Of a stretch of DNA of 64,000 nucleotides, positions 25,154 through 33,445 are shown one piece after another (position 1 is the stretch's first letter; each line of letters starts with the position of its first letter). Under the pieces are notes generated by a model that saw only the letters and a list, made by a program, of their open reading frames with translations, was not told the DNA's origin and searched no databases. Both the position numbers and the translations under genes were made by a program. Source of the DNA: Bacillota bacterium (GTDB taxonomy: Bacteria; Bacillota; SHA-98; Ch115); assembly GCA_013178415.1 (NCBI GenBank), contig JABLXA010000004.1:248001-312000 (forward strand), given 5' to 3'.

Positions 25154-25912
25154 ATGTTGGGCCAGCGTAAGTGCTTTCCGACACAACGATGCAAGGTGGT
25201 ATGCCATACGCTAATAAGAGGCATTCAGAAGACGAGTCTAATAGATTTTCCTGGGAATGTCGCAGCAACGATATTCGTAAGCGGCTGTAATATGCGGTGT
25301 CCCTATTGTCACAACAGGGATCTGGTGCTGGAGACCGACGGACTTCCCACCATCTCGGAGGATGAGGTATTAGCTATATTGCGGAAACGAAAAGGTCTCC
25401 TTGATGGTATATGCATCACCGGCGGCGAGCCGACTTCGCAGAGCGAGCTTGCCCTATTCATAGACCGCATAAGGGCCTTAGGACTGAAGATAAAATTAGA
25501 CACCAATGGCTCCAACCCTGCGGTTCTCGGCGAGCTGATAAAGCAGGGCGCATTGGATTATATTGCCATGGATATAAAAGGGCCTAGAGATCGCTATGCG
25601 GAGATTACGCGTTCTCGTTTGGATCTGGCTGGCATTGGTGAAGCGATTCGCCTGATAAGAGAAGGCGGCATAGATTATGAATTCAGGACAACAGTCGTTC
25701 CTGGCCTCATCGGAGAAGAGGATTTGCTCGAGATAGCTAGATGGATAGAAGGCGCCAGGAAGTATGTGCTTCAGCAATACAAGCCAGGGCCGACCCTTGA
25801 TCCATCGTTTTCGGATAAATGTCCATATGAGAGGGCATGGTTCAATGATGTTGCTGCCAAATTGGCGCGCTTCTTCGAAATTGTTGAAATACGCGGGATT
25901 TCGGCTCTTTAA
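25154..25912 (+). CDS. nrdG: Anaerobic ribonucleoside-triphosphate reductase activating protein (radical SAM)
   Basis: NrdG is the radical SAM activase that generates the glycyl radical on NrdD. The sequence begins the family-conserved part at LIRGIQKTSLIDFPG, followed by the cluster motif CNMRCPYC, the ICITGGEPTSQ strand and YIAMDIKGP. At 252 residues it matches the longer NrdG/PflA-like form. It lies 37 bases after nrdD in the same operon. The start is uncertain: ATG 25154 has GGGAAGG very close to it, and the first 20 residues are not family-like; GTG 25196 is an alternative. Confidence 0.9.
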   Translation: MLGQRKCFPTQRCKVVCHTLIRGIQKTSLIDFPGNVAATIFVSGCNMRCPYCHNRDLVLETDGLPTISEDEVLAILRKRKGLLDGICITGGEPTSQSELALFIDRIRALGLKIKLDTNGSNPAVLGELIKQGALDYIAMDIKGPRDRYAEITRSRLDLAGIGEAIRLIREGGIDYEFRTTVVPGLIGEEDLLEIARWIEGARKYVLQQYKPGPTLDPSFSDKCPYERAWFNDVAAKLARFFEIVEIRGISAL

Positions 25913-26241
25913 TGGATTATGCCAGGCCGTTAAAAGGTAGTCTGGTTAGTAAGGTATCGCCGGGAATTTTACCATTGTTGGTAGAAATGTGCCGTGGTTC
26001 CACTAGTTTCAGGGGCGAGCGAACGAGAAACATGAAGGAATCGTTAGGTACACGGAGAATAAGTATGACAGAAACCTGAAAACGAACCTTGACAACAAAA
26101 TAGTTTGGAATCTTGCTGGAAGAATCGTTGAATCAATTTTCGCAGCACTGATCATCGCAGTATCATTACAGCTTGTTTCTCATGCGATATCGGGCACTTA
26201 ATATGGAATATCATCTTCCCGTTCAGGCCGGAGGAAAGGAG
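25913..26241. other. Intergenic stretch with no clear gene
   Basis: I see no complete gene here. From about 26004 to 26201 one plus-strand frame is open and protein-like (DNKIVWNLAGRIVESIFA and a hydrophobic end LIIAVSLQLVSH) but has no start codon, so it may be the relic of a small membrane protein. Confidence 0.35.
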
Positions 26242-26370
26242 GTGAACCCCTGGTTACCGGAGAAGCGGGAGGTTGATAGATACGCAGCAGATTACGCAGC
26301 CGGGGGAATTGGTGAGGAAACATGGAGACTCATTAAACACCCCCATCGCACCAACAATCGCAGCAGATGA
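26242..26370 (+). CDS. Possible 42-residue protein of unknown function upstream of the barrel protein
   Basis: A GTG at 26242 follows GGAGG by seven bases and opens a frame of 42 codons (NPWLPEKREVDRYAADYAAG, then about 20 more, ending NNRSR). It is hydrophilic without signal or membrane segments. It ends 36 bases before the barrel gene. I do not recognise it, and the only positive evidence is the ribosome-binding site. Confidence 0.25.
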   Translation: MNPWLPEKREVDRYAADYAAGGIGEETWRLIKHPHRTNNRSR

Positions 26371-26406
26371 TAAAGCAGTTCAATGAACCAAGGGGGATTT
26401 CAGAAC

Positions 26407-27939
26407 ATGCGGAAACTAACTGTAGCACTAGTAGCACTGCTGACATGCGCAATAGCCCTTCCAGCAGTTGCAGCACCCAAGGTTGATGTAACTGGATCGC
26501 TTGATACCAGCATCAAATTGGATCCCAATGTGAATGGTGAAAGCAAAGTGTTTGGGGAGAGCGACCTGAGGCTCAATCTTGGAATAGGACTCGGAGCGGG
26601 TGACGCCATCAAGGCCGTCATCGAGTTCGCTCCAATCAAGTGGGCTCCACTTGGAGCGATCACGGACGAGAATAATCAGATGCTCAACAACGATAAGCCG
26701 TTGGGCTCAGATGTTACCGTAAACCCGGGTACTCTCGGCAAACTGACGCCGGCCCAGATCCTCGGCCCTGAGAACGGGCTGACCATCGACAAGGCTTACC
26801 TCGAGACGGCCGGCGCCTACTGGCCAGGTGGCCCGCAGGTTGTCACCAGACTCGGTGACCTTGCCGTAGATTATTCGCCATATGTTGCCGCTAAGAGCGC
26901 GACAGACGGGGTAATTGAAGGCGCTCAGATGACCGGTATGCCCATAGGACCTGTGACCATAAGCGGGTTCTATGGCTGGGCCCCGGATAATCCTGATGAT
27001 CCAGTCAGCAATACCATCGTCGTCCGTGGGGCTTCCGCTGGCGCATCTATCCAGGGAGTCGACCTCTCTGGTAGCATGGTCAAGGCGGGAGAGAATCTCT
27101 CCTATGTGGGCCAGGCAGCCTTCTCACCGATGCAGAATATGACCATAACTGGCACATACGCCGCTGATGAGGCTCATTCCGCAGCCGCCCGCAAGGTGGA
27201 AGGCACCATCACTGGTCTTCCGGTCCTGTCTGGCGTCACCGTGAAGGCTGGATACAGGGACTTCGATTGGGCATTCGATCCGAAGTATCGTGACCGATCG
27301 GAGGATGACGATGGCAATTGGACTAACGTTGTCGACCAGAATAGAGGTCAGCGTGGATTCAACGCCGAGGTCTCCACGGCTCTTCATGGCGTCAACCTGA
27401 CTGGTTCGATCGATCAGCATGAGCAAAGAGAGGATGCGAATGTCATCGGTCAAAGACGCATATTCACAGTCGGAGCTGATACCGAGCTTCGGGGCTTTAA
27501 ACTCTCTGGCGCATATAAGCTTACCACTTCTAACGTGATATGGACCAATGGCGATAATGCCCAGAATTATGGAGGGCTTGAAGAGGGCCAGAAAGCCGAA
27601 GCTCCTGAAGTCACCACTATCGAGCTCGGCGCCGAAAGGACATTCCCGGTCGGCATGCTGGCTATCGACGCTAAATACGGACTCACCCTCAACAGCAACG
27701 AGCCTGCCATCCATGATGTCCAGGCATCTACAGTGTTGCCGGTGCCCGTGCTGAACGCAGTCGAGGTAAGCGGCAAGGCTAGACTCAATGGTGAACAACT
27801 CAGCTACGTGGCTGGCGCAGGCTATGTCGCTCCCAATGGAATAAAGTTCGCTGTCAACTACAGCAATGGCTACGAAGTCGGGGACGACAGCTATGAAGCA
27901 GGTCTGTCGGCGAGTGCTGATCTCAAGGTTGAGTTCTAA
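26407..27939 (+). CDS. Secreted outer-membrane beta-barrel (porin-like) protein
   Basis: The N-terminus MRKLTVALVALLTCAIALPA followed by VAA is a classical signal peptide with signal-peptidase-I site. The mature 485 or so residues have alternating short strands rich in Gly, Tyr, Val and Thr (VTGSLDTSIKL, LRLNLGIGLG, VTVKAGYRDFDW, GFKLSGAYKLTTS) and end in DLKVEF, with the terminal aromatic typical of outer-membrane barrels. No lipobox, cell-wall sorting motif or SLH domain is visible. ATG 26407 was chosen because AGGGGG lies ten bases upstream; ATG 26383 has none. In a spore-forming Bacillota this suggests a two-membrane envelope. The family could not be named more closely. Confidence 0.65.
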   Translation: MRKLTVALVALLTCAIALPAVAAPKVDVTGSLDTSIKLDPNVNGESKVFGESDLRLNLGIGLGAGDAIKAVIEFAPIKWAPLGAITDENNQMLNNDKPLGSDVTVNPGTLGKLTPAQILGPENGLTIDKAYLETAGAYWPGGPQVVTRLGDLAVDYSPYVAAKSATDGVIEGAQMTGMPIGPVTISGFYGWAPDNPDDPVSNTIVVRGASAGASIQGVDLSGSMVKAGENLSYVGQAAFSPMQNMTITGTYAADEAHSAAARKVEGTITGLPVLSGVTVKAGYRDFDWAFDPKYRDRSEDDDGNWTNVVDQNRGQRGFNAEVSTALHGVNLTGSIDQHEQREDANVIGQRRIFTVGADTELRGFKLSGAYKLTTSNVIWTNGDNAQNYGGLEEGQKAEAPEVTTIELGAERTFPVGMLAIDAKYGLTLNSNEPAIHDVQASTVLPVPVLNAVEVSGKARLNGEQLSYVAGAGYVAPNGIKFAVNYSNGYEVGDDSYEAGLSASADLKVEF

Positions 27940-27963
27940 ACCTGACTGAACGTGGTAGGCGAG

Positions 27964-27980
27964 GCGCCTTCGGGCGCTTT
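27964..27980 (+). terminator. Short GC-rich hairpin after the barrel gene
   Basis: GCGCC and GGCGC pair around a TTCG tetraloop, followed by TTT. It is a weak candidate terminator just after the stop codon of the barrel gene. Confidence 0.4.
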
Positions 27981-28314
27981 GCCGATGAAGATGCATGGCC
28001 GGGGGCAGAAGCGGCAAATGACGCAGCATGAGATGCAGCAGAGTAGTAGCAGAGAATGAAGCAGGGAAAGTAGCGGAATATCTGCCAATAATTCGGAGCA
28101 TGTGTTGACTCAATAGACGAGGTAGCTTACGAGAGACTGGCAATAACCGCTTTCGGCCATGCCGCTCGACGTGGTCGGGCGAGATAGTCGAAGCAGAATA
28201 CGCAACATGGTCTATAGCAACTATCATAACCTGATTCGAAGCAATCACTACATTACAAAAATAGAGCAACGAAACCTCCTCCCTTCTAGCAAGGAGATCC
28301 CTTCCTTGCAGAAT
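27981..28314. other. Intergenic stretch without a convincing gene
   Basis: No credible gene is seen on the plus strand. TTGACT with TACGAG 17 bases later (about 28103-28131) is a weak promoter-like pair. On the minus strand a long open frame that runs antisense into the barrel gene starts near 28269 behind a purine-rich site; I consider it a shadow. Confidence 0.4.
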
Positions 28315-28343
28315 AGGCCCCGGGTCCTCCCCGGGGCCTTTTG
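28315..28343 (+). terminator. Strong intrinsic terminator
   Basis: AGGCCCCGGG pairs with CCCGGGGCCT across a five-base loop and is followed by TTTT. It separates the barrel-gene region from the ABC ATPase gene. Confidence 0.8.
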
Positions 28344-28393
28344 CAACAAATTTTGCTGTTTAGATGCCTTTTGAGGTGGGAAAAAGGAGGATA

Positions 28394-28422
28394 TAGACGG
28401 ATTGTGTTGAATAGTTTACAAT
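28394..28422 (+). promoter_or_regulatory. Candidate promoter of the ABC ATPase leader
   Basis: TAGACG and TACAAT are separated by 17 bases, directly downstream of the terminator. It would give a leader of about 280 bases. The -35 box is a four-of-six match. Confidence 0.4.
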
Positions 28423-28497
28423 GAGAATGCCAGACGGGGGACAAGGCTTCTCATGGGCGTAATTATCAAGCCGATACGGCGTAATGGTTATGGGCAA

Positions 28498-28600
28498 GAT
28501 CTGGTGGCTTGCCCAGTGCGCAAGCGGATTTTCAAATGTTGAAATCCTCCTGCGCACAGATCACCAGAGATCTAGAGGGTTCACTATCTAGGGGGTGAAC
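28498..28600 (+). ncRNA. Candidate structured leader RNA upstream of the ABC ATPase gene
   Basis: Nested pairings form one long stem: GATC+TGGTG with CACCA+GATC, GTGCGCA with TGCGCAC and GGATTT with AAATCC around a ten-base loop. A second, exclusive pairing GCTTGC/GCAAGC (28507-28512 with 28520-28525) would break it. A third hairpin, GTTCAC/GTGAAC, closes the region. No known riboswitch was recognised. Confidence 0.45.
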
Positions 28601-28706
28601 AGGTAGAATATCGATATCATTTGAGATGGATTTGCGTGTTCATATCATTAGTTTCATATTTTACAGATTTTACAGAACCTCGTAAATTACTAGGGGAGGC
28701 AAGAGG

Positions 28707-29807
28707 ATGGCAAGGGTATATCTTGAGCATGTAGTCAAGGCCTTTGGTAATGTCATTGCAGTCAATGACGCCACCCTGGAGATCAAGGATAAAGAGTTTT
28801 TGGTACTTGTAGGACCTTCGGGTTGTGGCAAATCCACCACTCTCCGAATGGTGGCGGGCCTTGAAGAAGTAACATCAGGTAATATTTATATCGGTGATAC
28901 CTTGGTGAATGATGTTCCGCCGAAAGACCGCGATATCGCAATGGTCTTCCAGAATTACGCCCTCTATCCCCATATGGATGTATACAACAACATGGCATTC
29001 GGATTGAAGCTCAGGAGGTTCCCAAGGGCGGAGATAGACCGCAGGGTCAAAGAAGCGGCAAGGACGCTGGGCATCGAGAACCTTCTGAACCGTAAACCTA
29101 AGGAGCTCTCCGGCGGCCAGCGCCAAAGGGTTGCACTCGGACGAGCCATTGTGCGTGAACCGAAAGTCTTCCTGATGGATGAGCCGTTATCAAACCTCGA
29201 CGCCAAGTTGCGGGTACAAATGAGATCCGAGCTCAGCAAGCTTCACAATCGTCTCCAGACCACCATCATATATGTAACCCACGATCAGACCGAGGCTATG
29301 ACGATGGGTGATAGAATCGTCGTCATGAGAGATGGATTCATACAGCAGGTCGGCGCCCCCATGGAAATCTATGAGCATCCAGATAATGTATTCGTCGCAG
29401 GGTTTATCGGCAGCCCGGCAATGAACTTCATAGACGCTGTAATTGTCAAAGAGGGCGATGATTACTATGTGGATGCCAAGAGTTTCAAGGTCAAGGTTCC
29501 ACCTACCCGGTTTGAGAATATAGGTGCATATGTGGGGAAAGAGGTCATTTTCGGCATTCGTCCCGAGGATATAGACGACAGAGAACTGGTCCCCAATCCC
29601 CCTGAGGACCGGGTCGTAACAGCATCAGTCGACGTTATGGAGCCTATGGGATCTGAAGTATATCTCTATCTGTCAAGCGGGGACAATTCATTTGTCGCCA
29701 GAGTAGATCCCCATACGAGGGCCCGGGATGGCATGACCCATCAGGTTGTTATGAATACCGACAGATGCCATCTCTTTGATCCCAAGACTGAGCGCGCTAT
29801 AAGGTAG
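28707..29807 (+). CDS. Carbohydrate ABC transporter ATP-binding protein (MsmX/UgpC/MalK type)
   Basis: Residues 1 to about 235 are the nucleotide-binding domain with Walker A GPSGCGKST, Q-loop VFQNYALYPHM, signature LSGGQRQR, Walker B VFLMDEP and VTHDQTEAMTM. Residues about 240-366 form the regulatory OB-fold (TOBE) domain characteristic of sugar-importer ATPases (FGIRPEDIDD; VDVMEPMGSEVYLYL). It is a single gene with no permeases next to it. The permease cluster at 38265-40107 has no ATPase, so this protein may energise it and others, as MsmX does in Bacillus subtilis; that pairing is inference. Confidence 0.93.
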   Translation: MARVYLEHVVKAFGNVIAVNDATLEIKDKEFLVLVGPSGCGKSTTLRMVAGLEEVTSGNIYIGDTLVNDVPPKDRDIAMVFQNYALYPHMDVYNNMAFGLKLRRFPRAEIDRRVKEAARTLGIENLLNRKPKELSGGQRQRVALGRAIVREPKVFLMDEPLSNLDAKLRVQMRSELSKLHNRLQTTIIYVTHDQTEAMTMGDRIVVMRDGFIQQVGAPMEIYEHPDNVFVAGFIGSPAMNFIDAVIVKEGDDYYVDAKSFKVKVPPTRFENIGAYVGKEVIFGIRPEDIDDRELVPNPPEDRVVTASVDVMEPMGSEVYLYLSSGDNSFVARVDPHTRARDGMTHQVVMNTDRCHLFDPKTERAIR

Positions 29808-29856
29808 TCCCAGGTTCCATATATCTTATATCTCAACTCGTTTCGGACATTAAGCA

Positions 29857-29891
29857 GGGGATAGTCGGGAATGATATTTCTGACTATCCCC
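29857..29891 (+). terminator. Hairpin terminator after the ABC ATPase gene
   Basis: GGGGATAGTC pairs exactly with GACTATCCCC over a 15-base loop. Only TT follows, so termination strength is uncertain. Confidence 0.5.
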
Positions 29892-29995
29892 TTATCGCGC
29901 AGGAAGTCGATTCATATTCATAGAGAGTCATAGGAAAGGAGCGAAGCCGCGGTCTTTTCCCCTGCGTCTCAGGCGGTATACTCGCGGCGATTTTT

Positions 29996-31090
29996 ATGCA
30001 GCATGATTTTAAGGCCAAAACTGGCGAACTGCCGATTGACCTGGACAACCCCGATTCCATTGCTTCTATGGATGCAGGAGGCATGTTGTCAGCCATTTCC
30101 GGATTACCTTCGCAATGCAGGGAGGCCTGGGAGATTGCTTCTACGGTAACGATTCCCGCTGAATATAGGAATCGCGAGAATGTAATCAGCATAGGAATGG
30201 GCGGCTCTGCGATAGGCGGGGATCTAGTTCGAACCCTTACTGCATCTGAAATGAATCAGCCTATGACAGTTATTCGTGGCTATGATATTCCAGGTTTCGT
30301 GAGTGACAAGACCCTGGCCATATTGTCAAGCTATTCAGGAAATACTGAGGAAACTCTCACAGCCTATGAGTCATGTAATAAGAGGGGAGCCAAGATCGTC
30401 GCAATCACGTCCGGGGGAAGGCTTGCTGAATTGGCCCGCAAGGACGGGGTTCCTCTTGTATTGGTGCCATCAGGTCTTCAGCCTCGCGCCGCTCTCGGTT
30501 ATCTCTTCCTTACTGCCCTGTCGATTGTGCAAAAAGCGGGGTTGGTGACGGATAAATCAGAAGACGTGGAGGAGGCATGTGATGTTCTCGAACAATTGGT
30601 AGGCGTTTTGGGGCCATCCTCACCCGCTGAGGTCAACCAGAGCAAGCGCCTAGCCATGCATATGTTCGGGCGCATCCCGGTGATCTATGCGGCCGTAGGA
30701 TTTCCTGCTGCCGCGGCGCTGAGATGGAAATGCCAAATCAACGAAAACTCCAAGACCCACGCATTCTGGAACGAGATTCCGGAGATGAATCACAATGAAA
30801 CTGTCGGCTGGAGCGCCCCCGATGAGATTCAAAAGGCCTTGTGTGTGATTTTCTTGAGAGACAAGGGCGAGCACCCTCGTATAGCCAAAAGGTTCGAAAT
30901 CACGAAGTCCATAGTTAAGGGCGCGTCTTCCATCAATGATGTCCACAGTCTTGGGCGTTCAGAGCTGGCGAGGCTCCTTTCTTTGATCTATGTCGGAGAC
31001 TTCGCTAGTTTCTATCTGGCTCTTCTGTATGGAGTTGATCCGACTCCAGTCAAAGTGATAGAATTTCTAAAATCCGAACTTGCCAAATGA
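29996..31090 (+). CDS. Bifunctional phosphoglucose/phosphomannose isomerase
   Basis: This 364-residue protein belongs to the PGI/PMI family of the SIS fold, better known from archaea and some anaerobes. Visible are ISIGMGGSAIGGDLVR, ILSSYSGNTEETL (phosphosugar-binding SIS loops), QINENSKTHAFWNEIPEMNHNE carrying the catalytic glutamate and histidine, and the C-terminal LLYGVDPTPVKVIEFLKSEL. It interconverts glucose-6-, fructose-6- and mannose-6-phosphates. No good ribosome-binding site precedes ATG 29996, so the start could be later (for instance near Met25). The ROK sugar kinase follows after 260 bases. Confidence 0.9.
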   Translation: MQHDFKAKTGELPIDLDNPDSIASMDAGGMLSAISGLPSQCREAWEIASTVTIPAEYRNRENVISIGMGGSAIGGDLVRTLTASEMNQPMTVIRGYDIPGFVSDKTLAILSSYSGNTEETLTAYESCNKRGAKIVAITSGGRLAELARKDGVPLVLVPSGLQPRAALGYLFLTALSIVQKAGLVTDKSEDVEEACDVLEQLVGVLGPSSPAEVNQSKRLAMHMFGRIPVIYAAVGFPAAAALRWKCQINENSKTHAFWNEIPEMNHNETVGWSAPDEIQKALCVIFLRDKGEHPRIAKRFEITKSIVKGASSINDVHSLGRSELARLLSLIYVGDFASFYLALLYGVDPTPVKVIEFLKSELAK

Positions 31091-31098
31091 GAACCGGC

Positions 31099-31161
31099 GT
31101 CAACCCCCCGGACTGAAGTCCGAGGCTTGCGGTAAAATCTAGGCGCAGTCTCACGGTTGAC
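31099..31161. repeat. Palindromic remnant, possibly of an IS200/IS605-type element end
   Basis: GTCAACC and GGTTGAC form outer arms; inside, CGGAC-TGAA-GTCCG is a perfect hairpin. Small hairpins of this kind are found at the ends of IS200/IS605 elements and their non-autonomous derivatives. No transposase gene is present here. Confidence 0.3.
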
Positions 31162-31350
31162 CCGCCTCAGCATCTGAGCCGATGGACAAGGCGACGAGGA
31201 TGCTACATTATTGGGAGGCATCCTGCGCCAGATTTTGTGAATCAAAGCCATCTTTGCTTCTTTCTAAAGGATGGTCGTAGATGAATCGTTATCGGGGCAC
31301 ATCAACTGAAAGAGCCATGGTATATGGATTATGGTGGGAGGGGAGACCTT

Positions 31351-32325
31351 TTGTCCAGAGATCTATTTGCAGTAGGGGTTGATCTTGGTGGAACAAAGAT
31401 AGCCACCGGAGTGACCGATCTTGAGGGCCGTGTGATCCAAAGGATCATAGCCCCCACTGAGCCGGAATACGGCGCGGAACATGTAATCGGCAATATATGT
31501 CGGAGCGTAGAAGATGCTATAAGCCGGGCCGGGGTGCCTCGCGACAAGATCGTGGGAATTGGAGTTGGGAGCCCTGGACCTCTTGACCCAAGATCCGGCA
31601 TCGTGATCTTTGCCCCTAACCTCAAGTGGAAGAATGTCCCCTTGAAGGCGATGATAGAGGCGTCGACAAAGCTACCTGTCTGGGTGGGAAACGACGCCAA
31701 TCTCGCAGCATTGGGGGAGATGCGATTCGGGGCAGGCAAGGGCTCCAGTAATATGATCTACATAACTGTGAGCACTGGTATCGGGGGCGGTTTGATCATC
31801 AATGGCGAGGTATTTGAGGGGACAAGCTTCATAGCCGGCGAGGTCGGCCATATAGTTATCGTGCCAGATGGGCCCAGGTGCGGTTGCGGCAATTATGGCT
31901 GCCTGGAGGCCGTTGCTTCAGGGACCGCTATTGCGCGAGTCGCCAGAGAACATGCCCAAGAGGGAATGGCAGAGAAGATACTCTCCCTTGCGGGCGGAGA
32001 CCCCGACAAGATTTCAGCCAAGATTGTGGCCCAGGCTGCTGACCAGGGTGACGAAGAGGCTATTTCTATATTGAATGAGGCATTTACCTATTTGGGGCTG
32101 GGCATTGTGACCTTGCTCAATCTGCTAAATCCTGAGGTGATCGTCATAGGCGGCGGTGTCTCGCAAATCGGCGCCAGGCTTTTCGGCAAGGTGCAAGAGG
32201 TGGTATCAAAGCGAGCTATAAAGGCCGCCGTGGATGTAGTGCGCATAGTGCCCTCGGCACTTGGGCAGGATGTTGGACTGGTAGGCGCCGCAGCTCTGGC
32301 CATCGATTCAGCGCTAAATCGCTAA
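31351..32325 (+). CDS. ROK family sugar kinase (probable glucokinase)
   Basis: The ATP-binding motif VGVDLGGTKI opens the protein. IGVGSPGPLD, VGNDANLAALGE (catalytic aspartate), TGIGGGLIINGEV, GEVGHIVI and the zinc-binding CGCGNYGCLE follow, all typical of ROK kinases; the lack of an N-terminal DNA-binding domain argues for a kinase, most likely glucokinase, rather than a repressor. TTG 31351 was chosen since GGGAGGGGAG lies directly upstream, whereas ATG 31324 has no such site. It follows the PGI/PMI gene; a strong terminator ends the unit. Confidence 0.9.
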   Translation: MSRDLFAVGVDLGGTKIATGVTDLEGRVIQRIIAPTEPEYGAEHVIGNICRSVEDAISRAGVPRDKIVGIGVGSPGPLDPRSGIVIFAPNLKWKNVPLKAMIEASTKLPVWVGNDANLAALGEMRFGAGKGSSNMIYITVSTGIGGGLIINGEVFEGTSFIAGEVGHIVIVPDGPRCGCGNYGCLEAVASGTAIARVAREHAQEGMAEKILSLAGGDPDKISAKIVAQAADQGDEEAISILNEAFTYLGLGIVTLLNLLNPEVIVIGGGVSQIGARLFGKVQEVVSKRAIKAAVDVVRIVPSALGQDVGLVGAAALAIDSALNR

Positions 32326-32385
32326 TGGCTGCATATGCGCAAGACTCGCGAATATCCTTATAACGCGGGTAAATCCCGATGAACG

Positions 32386-32412
32386 CCCGGCCCGCTCGGG
32401 CCGGGATATTTT
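32386..32412 (+). terminator. Intrinsic terminator after the ROK kinase gene
   Basis: CCCGGCCC pairs with GGGCCGGG around GCTC and is followed by ATATTTT. Confidence 0.75.
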
Positions 32413-32431
32413 CGACCGGGAGGGCTGCCAG

Positions 32432-33364
32432 GTGGTCCTATCCAGCCGTATTAGGGCTTTTGCGATTTTCTGTGTTTTCTGCTTGATCATTTCACACCTA
32501 CTGATAGTATCAGGCAGCAAGGTGAGCCAAACGGCGAATCCTGAAAGAGGTCCGGAAGTGATCTTTGAGATGGAGGACCCGGCCGGCGACGACTATGGAC
32601 CGGGCACATATACATATCCTACACATAAAGCTTTCGCGCATCCTGGGCTTTTTGACCTTCTCAAATTCGTCGTCTCTTATGACATTCAGAATATCTATTT
32701 TGATTTCACTTTCAAAGAGATCGTCAATCCCTGGAACGCTCCTGAGGGTTTTAGCCACCAATTAGTAGACCTCTACATTGACAATATCCCGGGAGAGGGG
32801 CTTGCGCTACCTCTTCGTCCTGGTCCAAATGTGGCATTCTCCCGCCGGAACGCCTGGGATTATAGAATCAAGATCATCGGCTGGGGAGGAACCCGTCTCT
32901 ATTCTTCGAAGGATGAGAAAGACAGCGACGGGATAAGAAGCGGACTGAGGGTTCACCTGCTGCCGGATAAAAAGACCATACGAGCGGTCGTGCCAATAAC
33001 TCTGCTCGGGAAGCCCGATCGGATGTGGAGATACTATGTTCTGGTGGGCTCCCAGGATGCCTTTGGAAACGATGATTATCGCCCTGTTATGGAACAGGCT
33101 GATAGCTGGTTTTTCGGCGGCGGGCGAGATTCTGATGCAGACCCAAATGTGATAGATCTCCTGGCCGTTGCAGAGGGTCCGCGTTCTCAAGGAGAGATGC
33201 TGAGGTCTTACAATCCCAAGACTGGCGCTTTCGCGACCATTTACCCTGTAGGGCCCGGAGCCATGGGCGGTTTTCCTCCGCTATTATTGCCAGCGATACT
33301 GGCGGCGCTTTTGATAGTGGGAGCCCTCCTGATCGTCAGGATTCGTCGGGCGCGACAGCAATGA
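32432..33364 (+). CDS. Membrane-anchored glucodextranase C-terminal-domain-like protein
   Basis: The N-terminal hydrophobic stretch (about residues 8-28) is a signal or anchor. The body has the features of the glucodextranase C-terminal (DOMON-like, sugar-binding) domain: FEMEDPAGDDYGPGTYTYPT, LFDLLKFVVSYD, HQLVDLYID and WDYRIKIIGW. A second hydrophobic segment (about residues 279-302) with a positively charged end (RIRRARQQ) would fix it in the membrane, so the domain faces outward. No glycosidase domain is attached. GTG 32432 follows GGGAGG. Role inferred: binding or presenting alpha-glucans. Confidence 0.75.
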   Translation: MVLSSRIRAFAIFCVFCLIISHLLIVSGSKVSQTANPERGPEVIFEMEDPAGDDYGPGTYTYPTHKAFAHPGLFDLLKFVVSYDIQNIYFDFTFKEIVNPWNAPEGFSHQLVDLYIDNIPGEGLALPLRPGPNVAFSRRNAWDYRIKIIGWGGTRLYSSKDEKDSDGIRSGLRVHLLPDKKTIRAVVPITLLGKPDRMWRYYVLVGSQDAFGNDDYRPVMEQADSWFFGGGRDSDADPNVIDLLAVAEGPRSQGEMLRSYNPKTGAFATIYPVGPGAMGGFPPLLLPAILAALLIVGALLIVRIRRARQQ

Positions 33365-33445
33365 TTTGCTGGCCCTGTGACATCATATCGAGCGCAGTTT
33401 GCGGGTTGCCGCTCCATTTTCACAGAGCCGCAACCCGCAAGGCAT

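Noticed and set aside
26173-26241. Longer start (ATG 26173) for the small frame before the barrel gene
   Set aside because: No ribosome-binding site; only the GTG at 26242 has one.
27124-28269. Minus-strand open frame of 381 codons, with a purine-rich ribosome-binding-like site before a TTG at 28269
   Set aside because: Most of it is antisense to the barrel gene. Its translation has no recognisable domain and looks like the reverse of a Gly/Thr-rich protein. The ribosome-binding-like site is probably chance. Conservation in relatives or ribosome profiling would be needed to revive it.
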